NCBI RefSeq assembly: GCF_013128195.2
Contig: NZ_CP053452.2
Span: 2,604,001-2,668,000, forward strand
Direction of reading: 5' to 3'
From: Frigoriglobus tundricola
GTDB lineage: Bacteria > Planctomycetota > Planctomycetia > Gemmatales > Gemmataceae
DNA length: 64,000 nucleotides
Below are positions 56,521 to 64,000 of this stretch, in pieces (positions within the stretch are counted from its first letter, which is position 1; the number at the start of each line of letters is the position of its first letter). Both the position numbers and the translations under genes were made by a program. A model generated the notes under the pieces. It saw only the letters and a list, made by a program, of their open reading frames with translations. It ran no database searches and was not told the origin of the DNA.

Positions 56521-57246
56521 GTGAGCGACAATCCGAAAAAGGGCGCGCCGGAATGGGCGACCAATCCGTTTTCAGAACTGACGGAAGACGTGGGGTATCT
56601 GACCCGGACGCTCGACATGTGCATCCGTGGGATCACGATGTTCCGGGCGATGCCGCAGATGGTTTCGGCGGTGGCGAAGGCGCAGGGGAAGACCGATCAC
56701 GAGGATACGGCGAAGGAGCGGGAGAACGCAGTCAAGCATGCCGAGTTTGCGATGAAGGAACTGGAAACCGGGTTCCCGATTCTCTACGCGCAATACCGCG
56801 CTGGCGATCTGGTCGCACCTTGAGGCGGCTGTGCGGCTGTTCCTTGCGCGATGGTTGGAGAACGAGCCGAGCGCGTTTGATTCGGATGCCGTCCAGAAGC
56901 TGAAGGTGCGAATCTGCGATTACGAGAAGCTACAGGGCGAGGAGCGTTATTTTTTCATCCTTGACCGGATCGAGCAGGAAACGGTCGCGCCGCTGAAGGT
57001 GGGGGTGAAGCGGTACGAGGTGCTGCTGGAGCAGTTCGGGCTTTCTGGAAGTGTCGAGGCAGGGGTGCAGCGTGACCTGTTCGAGCTGAATCAGGTTCGC
57101 AACTGTTCATGTATCGTGCGGGCCGTGGGGATCGTCGGCTGGTCGATGCATGCCCGTGGCTTGGGCTCGAACTCGGTAGCAAGCTGGTGGTCAGCCCGGA
57201 CGCGGTTCGGCGCTATTTCAAATATACCCTGAATTATATAGCCTAA
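56521..57246 (+). pseudogene. HEPN-like protein, broken by two frameshifts
   Basis: Starts at GTG 56521 (MSDNPKKGAPEWATNPFSEL). Skipping one base near 56794 turns the early end into FPILYAQTALAIWSHLEAAV, joining RLFLARWLENEP and EQFGLSGSVEAGVQRDLFEL. A second shift near 57108 joins NQVRNC to MYRAGRGDRRLVDACPWLGL and an end at 57246. The RNxxx(H) region after an all-helical body resembles a HEPN RNase motif (R-x4-6-H), but the His position here is Tyr. Low GC and damage suggest a decaying accessory gene. Family call is inference. Confidence 0.5.
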
Positions 57247-57528
57247 TCAATATCATATATATGCGATCGATTAGGCTTGAAAATGCCATTCAGATTCATC
57301 TCGCCTGCCGACAATTAAGTCCCTCCCTGCCTTTCGCGCCGTCGCCGTCGGAGTGTGCCGTTTGCGGGGTATCCGGCCAATCACGCTGCGTTCGTATCCG
57401 ATCCGTTGTCATCGACCGCGCAGGCACGCAACTGGGAGCGGGTAAACCACCCTCCGGGCCGCGCTCGGGGATGGAAGGCGGGGGGAAAGGATCGATCGAC
57501 GTAATTCGCGATGCGAGTGTTCGACGTC

Positions 57529-57557
57529 TTGACGGATCTACTAAGACAGGCTATATA
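57529..57557 (+). promoter_or_regulatory. Sigma-70 promoter, leaderless padR transcript
   Basis: TTGACG (57529-57534), a 17-base spacer and TATATA (57552-57557). The PadR ATG is at 57564, only 7 bases after the -10, so transcription should start at or next to the start codon. PadR proteins commonly repress their own promoter; no clear operator palindrome was separated from the promoter. Confidence 0.65.
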
Positions 57558-57563
57558 GCAGTC

Positions 57564-57908
57564 ATGGAACCCATCAGTGGCGATGCTCTCCGGGGGCACC
57601 TGGAGACGATGGCGCTCGCGTCGCTCGAACAGGGCGAGGCGCATGGCTTCGAGATCCTGCGCCGGCTGACCGAAGCCGGGTGCGGGGCACTGCGGCTCAA
57701 GGAAGGGTCGCTGTACCCCGCCCTCTACCGACTGGAGAAGGCGGGGCTGCTCGCCAGCGACTGGGAGCCCGAGTCGGCCCCGCGGCGCGGCCCCCGGAAG
57801 CGCATCTACCGGCTCACGGAGGCGGGCACGCGGCGGCTGGCGGCGGGGCGGGCGGAGTGGCAGCAGTTCGTGCAAGTCGTCGGAACCATTCTGGGAGCGC
57901 CGGCATGA
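57564..57908 (+). CDS. PadR-family transcriptional regulator
   Basis: A 114-residue winged-helix protein: GHLETMALASLEQGEAHGFE, LKEGSLYPALYRLEKAGLLA (recognition region) and RKRIYRLTEAGTRRL. No C-terminal dimerisation extension beyond the short helix, so it is a class II PadR. The ATG overlaps no upstream gene and its stop overlaps the next ATG (ATGA). Such PadR/HAAS pairs regulate membrane transport or stress genes. Confidence 0.92.
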   Translation: MEPISGDALRGHLETMALASLEQGEAHGFEILRRLTEAGCGALRLKEGSLYPALYRLEKAGLLASDWEPESAPRRGPRKRIYRLTEAGTRRLAAGRAEWQQFVQVVGTILGAPA

Positions 57909-58678
57909 ACGACTTCATGGTGCTGGTCGAGCGGGCGGTGCGGCCGGTGCCGGCCGGGCCGAAGCGAAAGTTGCGGATGCGCGAGGAACTGCTCGCTCAC
58001 CTGGCGAGCATCTACGAGGAGGAACTCGCTCGCCGTTGCGACGCCCCCGCGGCGCGGACCGAGGCCGTCCGTCGGTTCGGCGACCCGGCGGTCCTGACGG
58101 ACGACCTGCGGGCGTCGGTCACGCTCCGCGACCGGGTCGACGCCGCCTTCGACCGGACGTTCGGGTGGCGCCCGGGCGTGTCGGCGGTGTGGCATTCCGC
58201 GCGACTGGCGGGCCTCCTGGCGCTGGTGCTGGTCGGGGTGTCGCTCCTGACGGTGTGCATCGACCTCGCGGCGCACCCGACGCCCGACGGTGTATCGACC
58301 TCGTCGGTCGGGTTGCAGTTGCGCTTCTGGTTGTTCTTCCTGGCGCAGGGGTCGGGGATGGTGTTCCTGATGAGCCTTTTTGGCATCCGTATCCGCGACG
58401 CGTTCCACGGGGCATTCGGCTCGCCTCGGTCGCGGCGCCGGGTGCTGGGGTACGCGACGACGTTGCTCCTTGTGCTGACGACGACCGCGGTGGTGCTCTG
58501 GTTGCTGATCGTGCCCGATCTGGGCGAGGCGGCGGGGCAACGGATCACTACGCGGACGATCATGATCTCGGCGGTGGGGTATCTGTTCGTGCCGCTGATC
58601 GTCGTGGCCTACGCGCGAACGACCGGCCCCGGTCAAATCCGCCACGCCGAGTGGGTCTCGCTCGACATCGGGCAGTAA
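57905..58678 (+). CDS. HAAS-type membrane protein, partner of PadR
   Basis: A 257-residue protein. The N-terminal helical domain (LRMREELLAHLASIYEEELA, AVRRFGDPAVLTDDLRAS) matches the HAAS/permease-prefix domain that follows PadR genes. Four membrane helices come after it: AGLLALVLVGVSLLTVCIDL, FWLFFLAQGSGMVFLMSLFG, LLLVLTTTAVVLWLLIVPDL and MISAVGYLFVPLIVVAYART. It overlaps the PadR stop by four bases. Its role is probably sensing or regulating an envelope process; no transporter partner is nearby. Confidence 0.88.
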   Translation: MNDFMVLVERAVRPVPAGPKRKLRMREELLAHLASIYEEELARRCDAPAARTEAVRRFGDPAVLTDDLRASVTLRDRVDAAFDRTFGWRPGVSAVWHSARLAGLLALVLVGVSLLTVCIDLAAHPTPDGVSTSSVGLQLRFWLFFLAQGSGMVFLMSLFGIRIRDAFHGAFGSPRSRRRVLGYATTLLLVLTTTAVVLWLLIVPDLGEAAGQRITTRTIMISAVGYLFVPLIVVAYARTTGPGQIRHAEWVSLDIGQ

Positions 58679-58829
58679 GTACCGCACCCTTCGGATGCCA
58701 CCCGCCAGTCAGGTCGTGGCTTCCCGAGCGGAACGGCTCGGTCTATCGTGCCGTTCGGGAGCACGGCCGGCCCGGTGGCCCTCAGTCCGTGGGCCCGAAA
58801 ACAGTTGCTCGGTGACGGCTTGGCTCACC

Positions 58830-59330
58830 CGGTGTTCCGTTCTCGGGCAGCCGGATTCCGCATTCGATTCAACAGCCAGCGATCCGGGAGCCAGTCGAGT
58901 AATTGTTCGGTCGTCGGCTTCTCACCCAACGTGAACACTCCGGGGGGGGCGGCCCGCAAGTACGCGAACGGGTCGATCCCTTGCAGGTGCCGACGACGGA
59001 GAACAGCACCGCCGCCGTTCTACCGCCCATTTCACTTCCGATCACGCCCCAATTGTTCCGTCCGAGTGCGATTGCTCGGAGCGTTCTCTCGCTGAGGTTG
59101 TTGTCCAGCGCCAGGAAACCTTGTTCGAGGTATCGCTTCAGTGCATCTTGCTCGCGGCATATCCGATCGCGGCCTCCAGCGGCGACTTGGGTAGCGCTCC
59201 CGGCTTCTGCTCGGCCAGCCGCGTCTCCAGGTCGTCCCAAGCCGGTTCGGCGTCGCGTCGTCGCAGCGTGCGTCGCTGCTCCTCGCGTTGCCGGCGTTGC
59301 TCCCGTGCCGCCGGGTCGTCCGACGGCGGC
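58830..59330 (-). mobile_element. IS66-family transposase C-terminal remnant
   Basis: The block DALKRYLEQGFLALDNNLSE, RTLRAIALGRNNWGVIGSEM and GGRTAAVLFSVVGTCK is the IS66 DDE end, followed after a shift by GIDPFAYLRAAPPGVFTLGE and QLLDWLPDRWLL. Upstream, LEAAIGYAASKMH ends in a stop because of another shift. At least two frameshifts; the N-terminal half is gone. Dead. The rest of 59331-59657 shows nothing. Confidence 0.85.
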
Positions 59331-59657
59331 AGTACCCGATCTCACCCGCCACCTTCGACACCAGTTATGCACTCTTCGGAACTATGACGTTTCCACACAG
59401 TAACACGCCCCGGCCGCCGCACGGCCGGGGTGTTCGCGTTCTCCCGGTTGGACTCCCGGTAATACTCCCGCAAGCCCCGCCTTCACCGCCTTCCCGAAGT
59501 CCGCATCCGTGCTTCGTCTTCCCGCGCGCGGAGCTGTTCAGTGTGTCGAAGCCCCGACGCCTCCAAGTCGGTCAGCGCCTCGTCGTACAGGTCGCTCCGG
59601 CAGCCGGAGAGCATCACTTTCCCGCGAACCCGTGTGACGGGTTCGAGCAAACGGCAA

Positions 59658-62600
59658 TCACTTCTCCTTCTCGTTCTGAGCCTTCTTCGGCGGGTTCTCC
59701 AATTTGACGAGCAGTTTACGAAAGTCCGCGTGGTCGCGGAGCGGTTTCAGATCGTCGTCCGTTCGCAGTTGCTCGGCGTCCTTGAAGCCCTGATCCACGG
59801 CGCGTCCGAGCAACCGCAAGCTGTTCCGGACGTGCCCTTCGCAGTTCGCTTCGTCCCGTCCGGCGGCCAAGGCGTACACACATGCGAGAGTGTAGAGTTG
59901 GGGAACGGGGACGGCCGGTGACTGCGCGAGGGCGCCCGCCTCGTCCACGGCCCGTTCCACCTGACCGGCGCGGGCCAAGGAGCGGGCGCGGGTGGCGCGC
60001 ACCGGCGGCCGCTCTTGCGGTGGCGACAGTTCAACGGCCCGGTCCCAGTCCGCGATGGCGGCGGCGGTGCGGTCCAGGGCGTCCAGTGCCCCGGCGCGCC
60101 CCCAATGGGCGGTCCGCAAGAACTGCCGATCGATCGTTGTATCGAATTCCACCTGAACGCGCGGGGTCAGCGCGGCGACCGCCCGGTCGTACCAGACGAG
60201 CGCTTCGGTGAACTCACCGTCTTGGGACAACAGGTTGCCGAAATTGACCTGGCCCGCCGCCAGTTTGATCCGGTGTTCGCTCACGCCGGGGAAGTCGGAG
60301 TCGAGCTTCTCCCAGAGCGCCAGTGCCCGCAAGTAGGCCGCCCGCGCTTCGAGCGGCTCGTCCAGTTTGCGGAACAAAATCCCCAGGTTGTTGTAACTGG
60401 CGGCCAGATCCCGGCGGTATTCGGCGACGCGAGGGAATTCGCCGGCCAGGGGCTCCCAGACCGCCTGTGCGGACCGGTAGGCCGCCTTGGCCTCACTGAG
60501 GCGCCCGTCGAGATCGCCCAACAGTTCCGCGAGGTTGAAATGACTCGTGGCCAGAGCATGACGGTATTCGGGCACGGTACGGAATTCGGTCGCCAGCTTC
60601 TCGCGGACGGCCAGCGCCTTGCGGTACGCTTCTTCCGCCTCGGGCCACTTGTTCCGTTCGCAGAACAGGCGGCCCAGATTGTTGTGGGCACCGGCCAAAT
60701 CGTGGCGGTTCCGGCGGTCACCGGGGAATTCGGCCACCAACTGCTCCAGGATGACCAGCGCCCGTCGGTACGCCTCCTCCGCCCTGGGCCGCCTGTCCAA
60801 CTTGCGGAGGAGCGTCCCCAGCCCGATGTGGGTCGCAGCCAGATCCCGACGATATTCGGTGGCACCGGGGAATTCAACGGCGAGCTTCTCGCGGATGGTC
60901 AGTGCCTGCCGGTGGCACTCCTGGATCTCGTCCGGTCGTTTTCTCAGCTCAACCAGAAGAAGCGCCAGGTTGTTGTAACTCGCGGCCAGATCCTGACGAT
61001 ACCTGGGTACGGCGGGAAAGTCGGCCGCCAGTTTCTCGCAGATGGCCAGCGCCTGCCGGTAAACCTCCTCCGCCCTGGGGCACTCGTCCACCTTGCGGAG
61101 CAGGCCGCCGAGATTGAAAAGGCTCGCCGCCAGATCCTGACGATATTCGGGCACGGTACGGAACTCAGCCGCCAGCTTCTCGCGGATGGCGAGAGCCCTC
61201 CGGTACGCCTCGCCCGCCTCAGACCAGTGGCACGATTGCTCAAGAAAGGCACCGAGGTTGTTGTAACTGGCAGCCAGGTCTTGATGATATTGGGGTTGGG
61301 AAGAACAATCGGTCGCCAACTTCTCGCGAATGGCGAGGGCCTTCCGGTGAGTCTCCTTCACCTCAGCGGACCGCATCGGCACCTCTTCCAGGAGGACCGC
61401 CAGGTTGTTGTAACACCCGGCCAGCGCCCGGAGGTGCAGGGGGTCGGGGAATTCAGCCGCCAGTTTCTCGCGGAGGACCAGTGCTTTCCGGGACGCGGCT
61501 TCGGCTTCCGTCAACTGGCCGAGTTCGCGGAGCAGAAGCCCAAGATTGGTGTAGCTTTCGGCCAGAGCGCGGCGGTGCCGGGACGCGGTGGGGAATTCGG
61601 TACACAGCTGCTCGAACCCGCTGGCGCCTCGCGCGAAGGCCCGGAGGCTGGCTTCGTGGAACCCCAGCCGGTAGTTAATGAGGCCAACCCGTAGCGCGGC
61701 CGCCGCCGCGCGTTCGCGGGTCTCTTCTTCGCCCTGGTCGCTCGCGAATTCCTGGTAGTGGCTCAGCACATCCGTCAGGAACCGCTTCTGCTCGGTGGTG
61801 ATCGCCGGCTGCGTCTCGAGCGACTCGCCGGTGGCACTCGATGTCATCGCGTCCAGGACCCGAAAGGCGCGGTCCCGCGCCCGTGCGGCTTGCTCGCCCT
61901 TCTTTACCGCCTCCGTGTGCGCCGAGTCGAGTTCCCCGTTGGCCGCGACCAGTTGCCGATTCTTCTGGCCCAACAGGACCGCGCCGGCCGCGAGACCGAA
62001 CAGGCCCACCAGCACGGCCGCGGCCGCGCCCGAGGCCAACCGCCGCCGCTTGCGCTCCTCCCGCGCCCGCACCTGCGCCTCCGCCCGTTCGACTTCGGCC
62101 CGTAGCAACCGCTCCTCCGCGCGGGCCTCATAGGCCGCGACCGCCGCGGCCACCACACCGGCGTCCGCGAGCCGGTCTTCCCGATTCGGGGCCAGACAGA
62201 CCTTCGCGATCCGCACGAGTTCCGCGTCGGCGCCACAGGCGTCCAGTTCGGCGAACGCGTCGGTCAGGTCCCCCTTCGCGGCCTGCCAGTGGATCCCGCC
62301 GTGCGCCCCCGAGCCGTAAGGCGGCGCGCCGGTCAGGATCTCACACAGGATGGCCCCGAGGCTGAACACGTCACAGCGCGGATCGAGCCGTTCCACCTCT
62401 CCCCGTGCCTGTTCGGGAGCCATGTACGCGACGGTGCCCAGTACCGCCCCGGGGTGGGTGTTGTGGTCCGGATCGCTGAACGCCACGTCGACCGGATCGA
62501 CCGGTCCGGGTGCCGCGCCGGCGGCCGACCGGAGCCGCTCGGTTCCGTCGTTGCCGGACAGTTCCTTGGCGAGTCCCCAGTCCATGACCTGCACTTCGCC

Positions 62601-63248
62601 GAACGCCCCGACCATCACGTTGGCCGGCTTCAGGTCGCGGTGGATCACCCCGCACGCGTGGGCGTAGGCCACCGCCTGGCAAACCTGAGCGAAGATGCGC
62701 ACCAGCTCCGCCTGTCGGGCGGCCGGGCCCGAACGGCCCCTGAGCCGCGCCGCGAGCGTTTCGCCCGCGACCAGTTTCATCGTGAAGTAGGGCCGGCCGT
62801 CGGGGAGCCGGCCCTTCGTGTGGACCGGCACGATGAAGGGGTGCGCGAGCCCGCCGGTGATCCGGGCCTCATCGAGAAACCTGCGGACCGCGCGCGGGCT
62901 GGTGTTGACCTCCGCCCTCATCACCTTGACGGCCAGGAGCCTCTGGAACTCGAGGTCGCGGACGCGCCACACCACCCCCATACCGCCCGCGTCGATCCGG
63001 GCGACGAGTTCGTAGCCGGGCAGCACCGGCGGGTCCCCGTCCTCGGTCCGCGCGTCCCAATCAGGAAGCGTGACGAACGAGCCGGGCACACTCCCGATCA
63101 ACCGCCGCAGCGTCTGCTGGCAATCGGCGCACGTGGCGACGTGGTCCTCGACGGCTCCGACCTCGGACCGCAGGAGCTGGTCACACAGGAACCGCTGAAG
63201 CACCTCCGGAGCGGGGCACGAGATCCGGGGCTTCGGCAAGGTGGGCAT
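59658..63248 (-). CDS. Ser/Thr kinase with N-terminal zinc-finger and TPR sensor
   Basis: A 1196-residue protein. Residues 10-50 have an anti-sigma-like HxxxCxxC pattern ([20 protein letters not shown]). The kinase domain (about 75-370) has [38 protein letters not shown] (DWG in place of DFG) and MAPEQARG. A membrane helix ([20 protein letters not shown]) precedes ten TPR-like repeats with a 48-residue period (NLGx[21 protein letters not shown]). Its start overlaps the end of the ECF sigma gene by 68 bases in another frame. Fused zinc-finger, kinase and TPR suggest direct control of that sigma factor. Confidence 0.9.
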   Translation of the reverse strand: MPTLPKPRISCPAPEVLQRFLCDQLLRSEVGAVEDHVATCADCQQTLRRLIGSVPGSFVTLPDWDARTEDGDPPVLPGYELVARIDAGGMGVVWRVRDLEFQRLLAVKVMRAEVNTSPRAVRRFLDEARITGGLAHPFIVPVHTKGRLPDGRPYFTMKLVAGETLAARLRGRSGPAARQAELVRIFAQVCQAVAYAHACGVIHRDLKPANVMVGAFGEVQVMDWGLAKELSGNDGTERLRSAAGAAPGPVDPVDVAFSDPDHNTHPGAVLGTVAYMAPEQARGEVERLDPRCDVFSLGAILCEILTGAPPYGSGAHGGIHWQAAKGDLTDAFAELDACGADAELVRIAKVCLAPNREDRLADAGVVAAAVAAYEARAEERLLRAEVERAEAQVRAREERKRRRLASGAAAAVLVGLFGLAAGAVLLGQKNRQLVAANGELDSAHTEAVKKGEQAARARDRAFRVLDAMTSSATGESLETQPAITTEQKRFLTDVLSHYQEFASDQGEEETRERAAAAALRVGLINYRLGFHEASLRAFARGASGFEQLCTEFPTASRHRRALAESYTNLGLLLRELGQLTEAEAASRKALVLREKLAAEFPDPLHLRALAGCYNNLAVLLEEVPMRSAEVKETHRKALAIREKLATDCSSQPQYHQDLAASYNNLGAFLEQSCHWSEAGEAYRRALAIREKLAAEFRTVPEYRQDLAASLFNLGGLLRKVDECPRAEEVYRQALAICEKLAADFPAVPRYRQDLAASYNNLALLLVELRKRPDEIQECHRQALTIREKLAVEFPGATEYRRDLAATHIGLGTLLRKLDRRPRAEEAYRRALVILEQLVAEFPGDRRNRHDLAGAHNNLGRLFCERNKWPEAEEAYRKALAVREKLATEFRTVPEYRHALATSHFNLAELLGDLDGRLSEAKAAYRSAQAVWEPLAGEFPRVAEYRRDLAASYNNLGILFRKLDEPLEARAAYLRALALWEKLDSDFPGVSEHRIKLAAGQVNFGNLLSQDGEFTEALVWYDRAVAALTPRVQVEFDTTIDRQFLRTAHWGRAGALDALDRTAAAIADWDRAVELSPPQERPPVRATRARSLARAGQVERAVDEAGALAQSPAVPVPQLYTLACVYALAAGRDEANCEGHVRNSLRLLGRAVDQGFKDAEQLRTDDDLKPLRDHADFRKLLVKLENPPKKAQNEKEK

Positions 63249-63819
63249 GGCTGTACTCCTCGATCAGCATTTGCTTGACGCGATAGGTCGCCTTGTAGAC
63301 GGACGCGACACTCAGGCTCAGCCCCTCGGCCACCTCGGCGGCCGAGCGCTGCTCGATCAGTGCCTGGTAAAAGGCCTGCCAGGTCGTCTCCTTGAGCTTC
63401 GCGCGGACCCGTTCGACGATCCCCGCGGCGGTGACGCGGGCGCGATCCTCGATGGCCGTGCTCAACTCGACCGCGGCGGGACCCGCCACACCGGCCGCCC
63501 GCGTCTGGAAGCTCGTGCCCCCGACCGCCGCGTACTCGGGCCGCCGCCGCCAAAAGTCCGCGAGGGCGTTGTTGACGACGGTTCTCAGCCAGCCCCGGAA
63601 CTGCCCCCGCGCCGGGTCGTGGGTGTGCACCGGGAGCACCTGGAACAGCTTCAGCAAGACGTCCTGGGTCAGATCCTCGGCGTCGGCCCGCGGTAACCCG
63701 CGGCGCACGCACCAGCCGAGGATCACGCCGTGGTAGCGGGTGTGGAAGGCGGCCCATATTTCGTCGCGGCGGGCGCCCTCTCGCAGATCGCACAACAGCG
63801 AGACGTGAGTCGAAGGCAT
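63181..63819 (-). CDS. ECF-type sigma factor
   Basis: A 212-residue protein. Region 2: [20 protein letters not shown] and [20 protein letters not shown]; region 4: [20 protein letters not shown] with the recognition helix [20 protein letters not shown]. Start placed at [15 protein letters not shown] (63819); a frame stays open to 63966. It overlaps the kinase/TPR gene start by 68 bases, so the two are translated together. Planctomycete ECF factors of this kind are expanded and kinase-linked. Confidence 0.9.
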   Translation of the reverse strand: MPSTHVSLLCDLREGARRDEIWAAFHTRYHGVILGWCVRRGLPRADAEDLTQDVLLKLFQVLPVHTHDPARGQFRGWLRTVVNNALADFWRRRPEYAAVGGTSFQTRAAGVAGPAAVELSTAIEDRARVTAAGIVERVRAKLKETTWQAFYQALIEQRSAAEVAEGLSLSVASVYKATYRVKQMLIEEYSHAHLAEAPDLVPRSGGASAVPV

Positions 63820-64000
63820 CGGCACAGTAACGGTCTCCGGCACTCCGGGCGGCGAGTGCGATGGTACGGACTCGGTTGGACTCACACCGGCGGGCCCCGA
63901 CCGGTGGGTACCGACCGTCAAACTTCGCTCGCCCGTCTCCGGCAGTTTCAGCCGCGCGGTGTCCAAATCGAGCGTACTCCCTGGTGAAAGACGGCTGGCC

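Noticed and set aside
1-64000. CRISPR array
   Set aside because: No direct repeats with regular spacers were seen; the periodic DNA at 60200-61600 and 20500-22200 is coding TPR and LRR repeat.

Overview
The window is high-GC DNA from a planctomycete, most likely a member of the Gemmataceae (Gemmata or a close relative). The evidence is the gene families: two secreted proteins with the planctomycete TIGR03000 C-terminal domain, a Tat-exported DUF1501 protein, a Uma2-family protein with a coiled-coil tail, four large transmembrane Ser/Thr kinases, four ECF-type sigma factors, a YYEPVT-repeat surface protein, a BBP2-like porin and an rplC gene outside any ribosomal operon. This assignment is inference from families; there is no rRNA in the window.

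Layout. 1-3200: tail of an unknown gene, a frameshifted beta-propeller gene, and a compact minus-strand cassette of two small genes bracketed by two tRNA-like sequences (1922-2875). 3200-8000: rplC with its own -10 box, a 97-base palindrome in its leader and a strong terminator hairpin, then secreted HEAT and TIGR03000 proteins. 8000-13100: ECF sigma factor, zinc-finger anti-sigma-like domain and a macroglobulin-type envelope protein. 13350-15270: a two-gene Septu-like defence unit (ABC-type ATPase plus HNH nuclease). 15290-25000: pseudopilin-like protein, PAS hybrid histidine kinase, DUF1501 protein, LRR kinase and ECF sigma factor. 25100-31500: Uma2, a GT4-GT2 double glycosyltransferase, an ene-reductase and thiol peroxidase. 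31900-41300: surface and porin genes, an IS5 fragment, a beta-helix kinase and fabH. 41400-45800: a decayed P-loop gene with a small coupled operon, two cysteine-cluster proteins, a PQQ-type beta-propeller and a membrane protein. 45800-51700: a transposase scrap followed by six minus-strand redox and hydrolase genes, one of them dead. 51850-55930 and 59650-63820: two ECF sigma/kinase-TPR units. 56500-59330: a broken HEPN-like gene, a PadR/HAAS pair with an apparently leaderless promoter, and an IS66 fragment.

The main theme is envelope signalling. ECF sigma factors sit beside kinases or an anti-sigma-like domain whose membrane segment is followed by a repeat or beta-rich sensor (LRR, beta-helix, TPR or macroglobulin). 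The second theme is decay or indel error: at least nine reading frames are broken, and in four of them removing one base from a 5-base G/C run restores a good protein. The most unusual item is the tRNA-bracketed two-gene cassette. Perfect 14 to 43 bp inverted repeats punctuate many intergenic gaps.
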